From the NCBI GenBank assembly GCA_037447655.1, contig JBBHKE010001852.1:62001-126000 (forward strand): a stretch of 64,000 nucleotides of DNA. Direction: 5' to 3'. This document shows, piece by piece, positions 35,001 through 48,207 of this stretch. Below the pieces are notes generated by a model that was not told the DNA's origin, ran no database searches, and saw nothing but the letters and a program-made list of their open reading frames with translations. The translations under genes were made by a program, and so were the position numbers. Source of the stretch: Zygnema cylindricum (Eukaryota; Streptophyta; Zygnematophyceae; Zygnematales; Zygnemataceae). Numbering within the stretch: position 1 is the first letter of the stretch; every line of letters starts with the position of its first letter.

Positions 35001-38000
35001 CTCATCCACCTCCTCTATTAGCTCTGACAGTGACACATCGTCCATCTTGCCAAAGCCAATAAGAATCTGCAGTAATAAACACAGCCGTTCAATAATTTTT
35101 GAGAAAAAATAATCACAGTCCTTTGGGTCTTTGTTTCAAAAAGACCTGAAACTCTGATCATCTGTCTATGTGAACTATAACAGGATGAAATGATAGAACC
35201 GATACCATATTGACAATCAGCAACTTTCACCCTCGACTCAGATACCAGCAATAGAATTGAAAACTTGGTAGAACATATCATTTAAGTTTGATTAAAACCC
35301 CTAAGCAGTTTCCTTGATATTGCATAGACATGCCCTTAGGCCCTTTCTGGTTGATGACAGAAAACTCTCAGAAGACAACAATCAAGATTTGCAACCTAGA
35401 AACAAGAATACGAAGACAAATCTGGCAGGCTTGTTATGCGACCTAATACAGGGAATAATGGACTCCAGCCTACTTACAGAGCAAGTTTGGTCATTTTGCA
35501 AGTTTTGCAAAAATTCATCTCCGTCGTCCAGTTCCACATACAATTCTGCTTGTTCCCCCAAAACAAGAAAGTAAGAGCTCAGAAACTTCATTTAAGAAAA
35601 CAAATCTGGCTTCTTATACAGTGAAATACGTCAACCTATTCAGCTTGTACATGTTTAGCAAAAGGAAGATCATCAAAACACTTATTCTCTTCAACAATCT
35701 TCCTTGGTTGACTACATACATATGTCGAATGCAGCTTCAACACCATCTGAAATCTTTTCCCTTAAACTCTAGGCTTCATCCTCGCTCCCAACTACGAAAA
35801 ATGAATATGATCGTGTGAGTTTGCTGCACTTGGATAACTTGGCTATAACTTCCATACCAACACTAGAAAAGAAGTTCCATTCTTTGACCCGTGCAGTGTA
35901 ACTGATGCACGCGACTTACGTAGGCATCTTTAGCCTTCGCATAACCAAATCAAAGTCTAGCTCAACCATCTAATCTAGACAGTTTCATTTGCACTATGGA
36001 AGTGAGCGACAGAAGTCAGCTGTGGTCCTGCTTAGTTGAATGCCCAGTGTGGGAGCCAGTTTACATCCTATTATACTTCTTAACAACTGGGACATAAGTA
36101 AGAAACTGGAATGGATGCGCAATCAATCAGCACAATAACCTATCATCTTACAGAAAACGTTTGTCCTGAGGTAAAAAGGCATAAGACCTAGATCTGTGCA
36201 TGTTAATTAAAAAAATGCACAGCCAAAATGCTAAGGAATGCAAAATTAAGAACAAAGTTGAACTCCAGCATGTGAACAAGATAGAGTAAACGCATTGCCT
36301 GTTGCATTAAGTTTGTCATTTGCAACTTAGAAATCCTAAGCCTGCTCTTATTTACAAAGAAGAAAGAGTGACTTAACAGAACAGGTATGCATGAGACATC
36401 TGTGGCAAGGGCAGCAACAGCATTCGATGAAGTGAGACTTAAAATGAACAGAAATCGTGATTTGTGAACATTAAAACCTGCCAGATAAAAAATTGCACCA
36501 ATGGCTTAATTGATCAAATGAAGGGCATTTAAATACCTCCATTGGGATCCACAAGGTAATTTGCATCCGTTCCTAATACAGCATTTTCATCACGTACAAC
36601 AGATGCAAATACGATTCCATCCACATTAACCTGCAAAAACACAGTTAAAAAACAGCAAGTCGGTAAAAAGGCTGTTTTGAACCATCAAATGGCTGAGATA
36701 TCCATGTATTGCCACCTGTCACATTTGTCAGGAACTGGTGTGCGGCAATCCGTATACTGATGGAGTAAAGCAATGACTCCCTCTCTCCCTCCCTCTCCCA
36801 CTCCCTCCAATACGTGTCAAAAAGCACCAGTTACCAGTTACCTCACCTCAGCAATCGTGCGAGCAATCTCAGCTGGAGACAACTTTCCTTCTCCTGGCAA
36901 CAACCCTTTCCCCTTCTCTGGGGTAGGCAAATCCTCAAGAGGGTGGTACCCTAGCTTAGGGGCCACTGGCTTCTTCAGACTTCGTTTCCGTGAAGGCACT
37001 CCTGGTCCTTGTTGTTTAGGGTCTGGGTTCCCATTCGAAGCCAGTGCAATAACTGTACAACGAACTGTCTGGTTCCTAAGCAAACCAAATATTGGCCAGA
37101 GCTGATTTGCTGCACCGAAAAAGCTGCATCGGCAAAATGACAAATGCAATAAATACATTCAGCAATTACTGTCTAAAAATATTTATATGGAAAAATGTAA
37201 TCACGTCATACTTTTGTTGCTCGAAACGGGTAATGTAAAACTAGATTTGGATCACTTTGCAGAGCTCGACGGTTTTTAGAATTTACTTTTGATTTTAAAA
37301 AACCGATCAACGCTACCTAAAGTGTGTGACACCGTGATACAACTAGAAGTATGAAAACCTATATTCAGACCAAACAAAAAAGAAGATAAAAATAGAGAAA
37401 TACACAGAAAATGCTTCCTGTGAGCTAAAACGACAATGTCAAACTGAGAATCAAACCCTATCTTGCACTCTGACTACAGAGTACTGCAATGTTCACATGG
37501 AGAAACTCCGTAAACATCATTCTTGTGCCAAAACACACACTTCTAGACGATTAAAACCATCATGCAACAAATGATGCAGACAGTGCCTCACATCATGAAG
37601 TCAAACTCGTCTGCAAATACACACCTGTTGCTGCCATGACAGTTTTCACATGTGATGCTTTGAAAAAACAAGCCATTCCTTGTGTGCCACATACACTCGC
37701 GGGGACCAGCCTCGGCAAAATAGGAGCCACATCCTATTCTTGATCTCCCGGGACTATGGCTCCGAGCACCACCACGCCCATCTCGAGCACAGGCTCTCGC
37801 CTGAGCGCCACTGACAGAGACTGCACACGTCTGCAGGTCTGAATCAAGCACATCATGGCGACCAATAATAACATTAATGCAGGAAATAACTGCAGAGACT
37901 AGTGCACATCATAACGACCGGCAATAGCATTAATCCAGAAATGAACTGCAAAACCTAGTGCATATCCAATACTAGCGTTAATGCACAAAAAAAGTGCAAA

Positions 38001-38704
38001 AACAACTCCTCCGAAAGCCGGATAAAGACTGGCGTACATAAGAGTGGAACTTGACATAAGAGTATGACATAACAGTGGGATGAAGGAGTCGGACGTAAGA
38101 GTGGAGCCTATGTAAGAGTCTGACATAAAAGTGGAGGCTATATAACAGTCTCGGACAAACTAAACAATGGTTTTGTACGTCCGTGAAATAAATAAGGCAG
38201 CATAAAACTAATAAAAAAGCCTTTCAGAAATACGCTGGAGTTGAATAAGGAGATTATTGGCAAGATGTTTGGCTCATTCATTGCCAGAAATAATATTGCC
38301 AATTGCACTCTCATAGAAGATGTAAAACACAGAAAATCCAGAAGGCCTTAGACACTTCCATGGGTTTGCATTTAAAATCCAATCCGATGTCAACTGGCAT
38401 CCAGAAAGAAGTTCATAAGCCTTTACAAGATAGTAAAAGATAACTTCCTCTAACTTACACAGCTATAACTCACAAGAGAGTAAAGGTAACAATCCTTTTC
38501 TTAAATAGACGCTTTGCCACACATTGACAGCATTATGAAAATATTTCATAACCGTGTGTACGATTAAGAGTTGAACAAAATTTAGCACTACTACCAAATA
38601 TAACTGATTAGAATAAAATCAAACGACAGAAATAAAGAAAAATCAGACCAACCTGTGCAGAATCCTGTGGAGGACACGTGCGAGATAGGGAAACAGCTCG
38701 CCAT
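32055..38704 (-). CDS. Plant-type PNPOx-like FMN-binding split-barrel protein, probably plastid-targeted
   Basis: Ten minus-strand exons join in phase: 38704-38653, 37820-37625, 37123-36847, 36630-36537, 35545-35478, 35066-34923, 34658-34515, 34170-33286, 32774-32625 and 32237-32055, giving about 730 residues. The start MASCFPISHVSS begins an Arg/Ser/Ala-rich, acid-poor N-terminus typical of a transit peptide. Exon 4 (VNVDGIVFASVVRDENAVLG) looks like split-barrel strands. Exon 7 ends in KWVHPWEFAARLSE, exon 8 begins SDYGHEMDFPSRRLIITGVV, and the C-terminus has EVTMVGIDHLGIDLRI. From memory these match the plant family annotated as pyridoxamine 5'-phosphate oxidase-like, of unknown biochemical role. 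Exon 8 carries an acidic Gly/Asp/Glu-rich stretch of about 150 residues, apparently disordered. Catalysis should not be assumed. The perfect phase agreement over ten exons makes the gene model strong even if the family name is less certain. Confidence 0.8.
32284..32456. mobile_element. MITE-like element in the last intron of the split-barrel gene
   Basis: The left end ACTACACCTTGTATCGCTATTA and internal AAGTGGAATACAAGCTGCCACGTCTC resemble the 40998-41218 subtype. The right end TTTAGCGATGGGCATG is decayed. It lies between exons 9 and 10, on the 3' side. Confidence 0.5.
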
Positions 38705-40997
38705 GGCTTCCTTATGAAAGTGTTTTCAGAGTGAAAAGCCTTTCCTCTCAAGAGGAAAAGGCACTGAAAAATTCTATGCTCCCCTGCAAAAGTGCAAACA
38801 AGTTCTATGCAAAATAGTTATACTTAATAATGATAGGCGGAGAACCAACCTATCACAGGGGGCTGCCACGACATCGTAGCCGTACATTCGTCTAATAAAG
38901 AACAGCTTCTAGGGCTTTCAAAAATCGCAGTAAAAGTGTGACCGTGTCTCTGGACAATGTTCAACAAGAAGTGATGATTGATAGATTGACATCCCAAACA
39001 TTGCCATATGAGGATTTACGTTATCATTCAATTGTCAGTATACAAGTACGAATTGCGTGACATGTGTCGACAAACAAGTAAATGCTGATAGGCGACGATA
39101 GCGAGGAATAGTGATGTATGTTTTCGTACTTGTGAGTACAAACTGGACATCAACATTTACCTCATTCGTGAAAATCGGCACGAATGTTCAAGCCGTACTA
39201 ATCGTCGAACCTTTAGTTCTTGATAGAGCACTAGAGCAGGCTTCATATAGCAAGTACTGTGCTATTTCCAAGGTTTCGCTGTCGTCACGATTTTACACGT
39301 GTCGTCTGATCTCAGCCGCAGGGAATTTTCCAATTGGTCGTGTTCACTTGTCGATTTAACATGTCTCCGCAGCAAATCTTACGTTCCTTGAGCATCTGAC
39401 CAAAAGGATCGAACGTACGCGAAGTCACATATGCCGGTAGCCTTAAGGTTTCGAAAAGAAAGAGCTTAGCATGTGACGTGGCGCCTGCCAAGCAGTTGCG
39501 TGATGGACAATGATTCACTAGCCAATGACATGTGCCCATACCATGACACCGTCCGTACTGCATGGTTTTTTACCTTTTTGGTAACACTTGCAGAATACTA
39601 TTTCCTAACCAGCAACGATAGCCAATGTGACGCGTCAGGCCAAACTACGAGATTCGCGGGAACTCGACACGTTTAAACCAGCGTCATCATTACGTATGCT
39701 TCTGCCTGATTTCATCAGGTGTGCGGATCTAATTCGAATCGAATCTCCGGAGAGAGAAGGAAAGCAGATTCGAATATCCACCTGATCTGTGCAACGCTGC
39801 CAAACTCCTTTCTACGTCCGCATTCACACGTGGAACGAAATGTAGTCAATGGATCCCGCGACTTGTGGACATAAATTTCATTTGTCAAATGATGCCAGAA
39901 TATGCACAGCTTTATCCACAGAAATACTCGTACGAAGTTAGGGTTGACCTTCACGACAGTACAGTACTTCGTCTGTTCTTCCTTCCTAATTGAAACGCCA
40001 GTACGGAATAACTGCTGGCTAAACCCCGTGTGCACGAAGTACTTTATATCATCATTTTCGCTTTGTCGTACACGAACCATCTCATTGACTGTACTGGTGA
40101 TTTGTACGGCATATACAAATGTCAATCTCCACATGATATGAAACATAGTTCAAAAGTAGGCTTTTTTATGGTAGGCCTTTGGTAGGCGCACAAAACTTTG
40201 CACAAAACTCGCGCAACGTAGGCATACTGTATGTATGTGCGTCGTGCACACTCCTGTACAAACGTCTGAATCTGACGTAAGATCAAAGTACAGCGCACGC
40301 CGCCGGAAGAATTTTTTTATCGAACTGACACGGCGTAGGATGACATTCCGTGGGAAAAAAAAACGGGAAAAAAAAAAACGCGGACGGGCAACCAAACAAA
40401 AATTCGAAATAATTGCGATGGAGTTAAAATGAGCGCGGTGGAGAGCGGTGAGAGTGCGACGAGAGAGAGTACGGACAGTTCATAGCTTTTTCGGAAAGTT
40501 GTTTTGCAGCCACCAACGGGGTTGGTCCGTAGGTTTTGGTAATTTTTTTGGCAGTGTGGTATTTTTTTTTTTTATCGTCCCATACTGCCTGGTTGGTCAA
40601 TTTGAGGCTTTATTTAGTGTGGCCCTCAAAATCGCAGACGCTAATATGACAGATAGTCCTTTCGTAAGTTGTGTTATGGGATTTTCATGTGATCTTTTTA
40701 AATCGCCTACTTTGATCAGCGACCGTCCGATCGTCCAAATCTGACGGTTTAAATAAAAAGTCCCTCAAAACTCACAGAAATATTTTTTTTTGTCCGATTT
40801 TTTTTCAAAATTTAGACATGTCGTTTAATTCTCTATCGATCGATGTGCAACTCAACCCTGTTCCTATTTTATTTCTTTTTGCGGCCAATACAATATGGGT
40901 CTTAACGGCATATTGTATGTTTTGTGTACAATAGGCATATTGTATGGGCGTACGGTCACCTACTTTTGAACTATGGTTTCAATGATTCAATCCATGC

Positions 40998-41218
40998 TAC
41001 ACCGCGCATCGTTATTAGTGTTATTAACTCTAATTTGGGTTCTTAAAATCTTGATTTTATTCCGCAATTATTATACATGATTTTTGGAAATTAAATTGGC
41101 AATGCTATTTAAGGACGTGGACCATAATCTGCCACGTTTCTGGAACTAAATTAGAATCAATAACACTATTTTTTTTTACGCTATTTAAACTTTGACACTA
41201 ATAACGATGCGCGGTGTA
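40998..41218. mobile_element. MITE with perfect 24-base TIRs
   Basis: The left end TACACCGCGCATCGTTATTA and the right end TAATAACGATGCGCGGTGTA are exact inverted copies, extending to 24 bases, with TA at both outer edges. The core includes AAGGACGTGGACCATAATCTGCCACGT. It is 221 bases long with no ORF. Confidence 0.92.
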
Positions 41219-42469
41219 GTGAAGCAAATCAAAATCACAGGCTAGAATCTAATACAAATCTAAATTGTGATCCTACGGTACCCCTGATGACGCGCACAGC
41301 GGAGCGAATGTCAGCATCGATTAAAACAAGTCAAAAAGGTACCCAAACGCCGGAAACCTTGGCACGATTCGGAGCTAAAAACGTGGCCTTTTCTAGTTGT
41401 CTTTGCCACAAGTTGCCCGTTTCACGTACAACTGCCTGTCCGTTAACATGTACAAAAAAGGAGGTTGCATCCATCGTCTGCCGTCAGACCAATCGCTGTC
41501 GAACCGGCACAATCAGCGCTGACGTTGTGGACACGAAGCGAAGGGACACGCAGCCAGTCGCAAGCGTATTGTCGTATGCACAGTTCTCAAAAAGTGCGAA
41601 AAGCGAGTCCATATTATTCGTTTAAGATTCTAATTAACTTACTGAAATGTCGCACGATTGAGGACGAATAGTTGAATACGCATGTAATACGCAAAAAACT
41701 CTTATAGTATGCACCCGACTTTCCGCACTTCATATCGTCGGGTGGCTCGAAACGACACCGTAAGCGTCCGAAGTTCGCGTTCGAAGTTACAGTACTATAG
41801 CGTTAGAGATTTGCACGTGTGGTTTCGTAAGAAGAAGGCAGAGGCCTGTCGTCTCTATTTGGCTACTTGGAGGACAACAGTGGTACAATGTTGTGAGGAA
41901 ATTTGCTAGGTCTGACACAGAGAAGTGCTCTTGCAATTTTTGAAAAAGGAAAGTGTGAGAATTTGGACGGAGAGAGGCTCGAGTTCATTACAAGGTCTAC
42001 AACATATATAGGAGAAGGCAGGAAATAATTTTATACATGATTTGTACATGAAAATGCTTTTTTATCGTCTTATGATGAAGAAGCTGACATGATTTTGTGT
42101 ACATTGTTACACCTGTGCTCCTTTGATTTGCGGGAAAAGTTCTTTTAATTTAGATATTTTAATTCAAATTCTCATAAGTTCTCATAAGTAAGAACAATTT
42201 TTTTACTTTCATCATTCTGAATCTCAGTGGCAAATTCTTTCCTGAAACAGCTAATCTTCAATTAATACTTAGGTTATTGAGATTTCTTATTTCCAATAGA
42301 AGAAACAGTTTTTAAACAATTTCAAGGGTCAAAAATGAATGTAGTAATGAAAATTATGAGAGACAATTTTTCTGGAGGGAAGCAAAAGCTACCGGGAGGC
42401 CCATGGATTGGTCCAAATATTCAAGAAGCGATAAACGGACAAAACTCTGAACGTACCTCACACACAAGG

Positions 42470-42615
42470 TAAGACAAAAAAGAAAGATGAATAAAAAAGA
42501 AAGGCTGAAGAGAAAGAAATATGAAAAAATATGAAAGAAAGATGAAAAGGCAGGAAGATGGAGAGAGAAAGATGAAAGGAAAGATGAAAGGAAAGAGAAA
42601 AGAAGAATGTAGACA
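42470..42615 (+). repeat. AGAAAGATGAAA purine-rich repeat
   Basis: Repeated GAAAGATGAAA(A/G)G units with AAAAAGAAAG fill about 145 bases. The antisense ORF here is a poly-Phe/Leu/Ser artefact. Confidence 0.75.
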
Positions 42616-43647
42616 GAGAGACGTCAATAAATGCAGTTCAGAAAAGCTACAGTAGTACCAATCATTCATGTTAAGCTGGCCTGCAAAAGTCGAAAAATTA
42701 GGTTTGCCTTCACCAGACTACGTAAGTATGTCTTCCTTATTCGAAAGTACAGTGAAAGTACAGTGACTCCAAGGCAAAAATAGTTTCTCTGTCTTGAGAA
42801 GTGTCTCGAATGTTTCCGCATTGGATATGTTACCATATTTCAGTAACGGCCGCTTTTAATATTTTATCAAAGAAGGCTACTGTACTTGTCAGAATCTTCA
42901 TTCTCCAGCAAAAAACTATGTCCTCCGCCATTAATCTGAACCACTCTATTTTACGTGACGACTTTTGGTAAAGAAACTCGTTTTGGAAAAATTTAACTGT
43001 CTGGAGTTTTTTTTTGTATTCCGTATTAGAAACGTGCGAACTTGTGCATTCTGTGGCGAATGCACAACGTGTCGTACTGAAAGTTTCATGCGGCCGCGAG
43101 AATTTTCAAGGTTATTAAACGGACTCCCTTATTGGCGATATTGGCCAGGAGTCACCGTAACCGTACAGGGAAATGTATTTTTTTCCTGTCAGGGAATCGT
43201 ACGTTTCTTCGTACGAATAGTATGATTTTCTCGCCAGTAACGGCCAGTTACAGGGCGCGTATTATTCCGCTTTTAGTCGCAAGAAGTTTCCAATTATGGG
43301 GAATTTTCATACTGTACGGTATACTAATTTTGTGCGACCTCGTACGAAATTCTCGCACTTTTCGTTTTTGAACATAACCCTAAAAGACGGAAAAAAAAGA
43401 ACTAATCTGTGCATGGACCACGTATGTCCACGTAGAACGGTTTTTTGAAATTGAACACTAAGCATTGTTTAATTGTTTTGAAATTGTCGACATATCATTA
43501 TCACTACTTTGAAAATCATTGTAAGCATGCGCTTTCTTAGAATACAACTTTCAAACCTGTTTGTTGTTTACGATAATTGACATAAAGCATTTTCCGTAAG
43601 ACAACATAAAATTTCATAACAAAGATGGAAAAACATGATAATGATCT

Positions 43648-46600
43648 ATGGTGACAGTTGTTTGGATATGGATGCAAACACTCTGTTTTGGAGAAACATT
43701 AATGCTTTGTATGGTACTGGAGGCCAGAGGCGAAAGATCCACGATTGGTTCAAATGAAGATTCGACAGGAAAGGCATCGACCAATCGCTATGCAAATTCC
43801 ACTGTACAGAGCTTTACAAACTTCAAAGAAATTGGAAGTGGAAGGTGAGGCTTTTTTTAATAAATGTACATGGTTGGGAGCCAATCATGTGCGCTTTGCA
43901 CTTGTTATCTTTTTGATAAAGGGCTAGGCACTTGTATTGTACCTGCTATTCATAAGAGACGAAGGCAATGAAAGTTGTTCGTGCATTGTACTCATAGCAA
44001 AAGTTAAAGCCGTCACACACAGTTTTAAAAATGAAATGGTATGAGAATTCAGTTTTTGTTGTTTCCACATCCATGATGCCTATCATCAACACACATTCGT
44101 GAAGTTTTTAATTAACAACTCCTAAAGCTTAGTTTTGTTGTGCGATAACAACTGAAAATGCTGTTTTTGGTTGACCCATCCCATACGTGTTTTTTACGTA
44201 TATTGCGGGGTCACCAGATACGGCGTTTCCACGCGTTTTCCTGCTCTTGAACTACGCTATTTTTGGTTTTACATAAGGATTCAGATGTATATTTTTTTAA
44301 ACGTCTCCAATTGGTTGCTTGTGCAGAAATGCCTTGATTTACTCCGCTGTCTGCTGCTCTACTGGGCAGCGTGTAGCCATCAAAGCTTATCTGCGTAAAG
44401 GACTCACGACAATCGATTTGTATCGAGTGAAACGAGAAATTGGACTTCTCAGAATGTTACAGTAAGCAGGCTTTTTTCGTTTACTGTGTAGGAAGGATTC
44501 AAAATGTGTGAATGCACTTCTAAACCGGTCCATTGTCCAAGGATGTACCCAGAGGGAAAGGAATGTCTTTTCATCAGGTTCTTAATACGAGAATTTTTTG
44601 ATAATTATTGCTCGACCTTCAACATCCAATGTTCATAGCTGTTCAATGTTGGACATTTGATGGTGTTTCCTTGAACTAACTCACATTATGTGATTTTATT
44701 GCCAAATTATGTACGGTTTAGACACGAGAACATCATTCGATGGTTGGGACATTTTGAAGACCAGCAGTGCATATTTCTTGTTCAAGAGTGGGCGTCAAGA
44801 GGAGATTTATTTGAGGAGTTGAAAATTTGTGGCGGTACAATGCCAGAGCGCAGAGTTGTTTCACAGGCAAGATTTTGCGTTTTCTTCCTTGTTTTTTTTG
44901 CTTTCTGTACAAAACCTCACATGCCGTCCAGTCACCAAGATGTTTTCCCTAAACATTTGATGTAAAAAAATCGGGGCGAAAAAGAATTGCCCCAATCACA
45001 TTCGCAGAAAATAAAGTTTTCCGTCACCTACTTTCTCTGTCGATTTTGCCCAATGCAACATCCTGAATTTGCAAGAAGAAAAATAAATTAGCAATGAATT
45101 GTTTTTTTTTTTTTGGCAAGGACAAATAGCTTACTTTGAGAGGAGGTGAACATATGCAGATCTTACTACCACTAATCGCGGCATTACAACATATGCATTC
45201 ACTCGGTATTTTGCACCGAGATCTCAAACCAGAGAACATTTTGCTCTCTTCTGACGGTGCTATCAAGGTATGGAACGTCGTCTCTTAATTACACTTTTTC
45301 TCGTCAATTCGAAAGACATGTCGATTTTTTCAACAACCAACAAAGTCTTGCAAATTGTTGATAATTCCATTTTTTGAGAGTCATGCGACCTGGTCAACAA
45401 CGTCACAGAATGGACTAATTTGAAAATGTGGAGAAATTGTGGCATTGTAAGTGATGGATCCACACCGTCCATCGTTATAAAAGTTAATAACACTAATCTG
45501 GTCGCAATTTTTTTTGGTCAAAAATCATGAAATAGTGTTAACAACATTATTGAGTGGAGTACAATCTGCCACGTCTCCTTGCACTAAATTAGTGATATAA
45601 ATTCCAATTTTGCATTAAAGCTAATAACGACAGGCGGTGTACTATGGTTTTAATTGACCGCAGGTCATCCCCTTGCACTAAATTAGTACTATAAATTCTA
45701 ATTTTACATTAACACTAATGAGTCCTTAACGCTAATAACAATGGGTGCTGTACTGTGGTTTCGATTGACTCCAGGTTTGTGATTTTGGGCTGGCCATAAA
45801 TGTGGCTATGGAAAGACCAGCAAGTCGTCTCGGTACATTACAATACATGGCACCGGAGGTTGTTTGTAGACCCATGATACGACCCCGGAATATGGCCATG
45901 ATGGAAGCATATGATGAAAAAGTCGACATTTGGTGAGTTGAAACTTCCACGAACTTCAAAAATGTTTACTGATTCTCTCACTCACTTAGACAGAAACTCA
46001 TGAATTAGCAACAGTTAGCGAATACAGATTTGACTAATGCAAGGCTGGGTTTTTTTTTTGGTTTTTTTTTAATATTTTTGTTGATTTTTTTTTCCAGGGC
46101 ATGTGGAGTTCTCGTTTATGAGCTTGTGATGGGACGACCACCATTTGAGGGATCAACTGATGAAGGCACAACTCAACAAATCCTCCACATGGAACTCAGG
46201 CAGATGCCAGACTCCATGTCTCCACCTTGCCAAGACTTTGTCCGTAAGGTGACGGTCAATCTCGTCACCTTTTTATTTCCGTCTTTAGTTTCCATCATTG
46301 CCTATTTTTAATGTTTTCCAGATAGACGGTTTTTGCTGAGCGAGCGAGCCTAATGGGATTAGAGTGAATACATATTGAAATGTGATGCAAAACAAAACTG
46401 ATTTGACTCACATTTGTTTCCCGCTTTGAAGGTTTTATGCGAGAGTTTTGAGTCCTCCTCCCCTGCTAATTGTATGCGGACTAATTGCGGAACAAACCCT
46501 TTGTGATTTTTGCAGGTTCTAAGAAAGGATCCTTCGGAGAGAATATCGCTTGCTGAGATGCTTCGTCATCCTTTCATCGTATTAAATTCCAGTCATGAGC

Positions 46601-48207
46601 AACTTCAGAAAGTTAAAAGGCCGATGGCGTCCGCCTTACCCTCTCCTAGGACACCAAAAAACACTGTCACAACTCCAAATCCAAAATTAGTGGACAAACA
46701 ATTGCCAATAATTTCTTGGGAAGTAGAAAAGCAAAATAGTCCAGCATCGCAGGTACCTCAAAGGTGGGAAGAAGCAAAATGTTTGAAAGGTAAACTACTC
46801 TCACCTGAGAATGAAGACGACCAGGGAAATTTAATGAAGGAGAATGGGAAACAAAGTGGGTTACAAGATAGTGAGACAGGAAGGACAGAGAATAAAACTA
46901 GCAATGTCTCCATAACAGGCAAATTAAGCATTGAATTCCTTCATCCAACGGACAAAACCAACGAAGGAAAGACCAAGTTAATTCAGGGAAAAGGAAACTG
47001 CCACACTGAGCCTCACTCAGATGCACCTCTGGAAAGCATCGTAATGCCCTCGTCAAAAATGACAAGCCTTCAAAGAGACTCAGGAGAATTTTTGCCCAAA
47101 ATTCCAAAAGTGGAAAGGGCAGATGTTAAAGAATACAAGACAGAGACTGTTGAAAGCTCTAGAAAGGAGCAGGAAGTATTGACCATATTAACTACATCGT
47201 CAACTGCAGAAGACACGAGGAGTTTGGATCGTTCAACCAATACCATCTCTCCAAACTCGCTTTCAAAAGGCTCATTTTTCACCTCCCTCCTCGCAAGCGT
47301 AACAAGAACACCCATCTATGCCCCTCTGACAGATGATCCCAAAGTCTCTCAATTATGGTCAGAGGAAGAGATTTTGCCGCCTTCTCTCTGCTCCACATTG
47401 AGCTCCCAATCTGTCCTATCCGTTTCCGATGGTGAGAGAACTTCAGAAAAAGCATTGAAGTCTGGTAAAAACAGTCCTCCTTGGACCGAATATGCCACAG
47501 CAACATCTGACATATCATCGTCCCAAGACACATCATCATCGTGTAATTCCTCGAGAACTAGCTCTCCTCGATCTAGTCCTATCAGTCCATACAGCCCTCT
47601 TGAGCTCCAAAACACAGAATGGCTTCTTCATAAACCGTCCTCAACCACAGTGTTCATCGGAAAAGTAGAAATGCCCACTACATTTTCCTCGGACGGAAAA
47701 AATGGCAGTTTTCCAGGCGTCACGGAGGAAAGAAAAGGACTTAAACCTCTAAAGAATATCGTATGTTCCCATGGTTCTGATTCTCAGAGGATGTCAACTG
47801 AAAGATCGAAGGAAGGCGTTTCTTCTTCGTCAGAAATAAGTTCTTCTGGGAAAAAAGGGGTTGTTAACAGTGCGGTTCATACTACATCACCCGGTCGAGG
47901 GATACCAACTCGCCCACTATTACCTGATTCTCAGTTCCCAAAAACATCTCCATGGCTTATAGGCCCCACTGGAAATAATACAAACCTGGTTTCTAAACAC
48001 CAGGAAGATAAAAAATGTTTAAAATATGAGATAGAAGGAGAGGGAGGAGGAGGAGATGATACTGAAACAGACAAAAACGAAGAAGTAGAACAGAAACGAC
48101 AAGGGAAGGATGAATTGGGACATGTTTCAGAACAAAATTGGCCATGGTTAGCCGGACTTTTGGAAGCTTTGACTCCCTCAACATCTGATCTGATGGTTCG
48201 TACTTGA
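43648..48207 (+). CDS. Ser/Thr protein kinase with a long disordered C-terminal tail
   Basis: Seven exons join in phase: 43648-43844, 44327-44461, 44722-44866, 45160-45267, 45775-45932, 46098-46248 and 46516-48207, about 861 residues if the ATG at 43648 is used; later in-frame ATGs or an upstream exon are possible. The kinase motifs are in order: glycine loop [14 protein letters not shown], Lys85 in [14 protein letters not shown] (Asp180), DFG (Asp198), APE (221-223), and the HPFI end of the domain near 319. The exon 3 donor is GC (44867-44868), not GT. Residues 320-861 form a Ser/Thr/Glu-rich tail encoded almost wholly by the last exon, with runs such as [20 protein letters not shown] that look like phosphorylation-rich disorder. 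The domain resembles Aurora/PLK-like and other AGC/CAMK-like green algal kinases, but the subfamily is not resolved by eye. Activity is likely because all catalytic residues are present. Confidence 0.9.
45461..45642. mobile_element. MITE in kinase intron 4
   Basis: CACACCGTCCATCGTTAT at the left and TAATAACGACAGGCGGTGTA at the right are imperfect inverted ends. The core GGAGTACAATCTGCCACGTCTCC is shared with 40998-41218. Confidence 0.75.
45574..45774 (+). repeat. Tandem duplication of MITE end plus splice acceptor
   Basis: The segment CCTTGCACTAAATTAGT... to TACTATGGTTTTAATTGACCGCAG (ending 45663) is repeated as CCTTGCACTAAATTAGTACT to TACTGTGGTTTCGATTGACTCCAG (ending 45774). The second copy supplies the real exon 5 acceptor; the first provides a decoy AG at 45662-45663. 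Confidence 0.75.

Larger units (their letters stand above)
38705..43647. other. Intergenic region with GTACG-rich DNA
   Basis: No gene recognised. This spacer between the divergently transcribed split-barrel and kinase genes should contain both promoters. About 39000-40450 and 42960-43370 are enriched in CGTAC, GTACG and TACGG words on both strands. One perfect-ended MITE lies at 40998-41218. About 42470-42610 is an AGAAAGATGAAA purine-rich repeat. ORFs up to 143 codons on both strands (for example 39715-40146) show no family motifs. Confidence 0.5.

Noticed and set aside
39715-40146. 143-codon minus-strand ORF
   Set aside because: It lies in GTACG-rich DNA where both strands carry ORFs of similar size; no motif or exon context.
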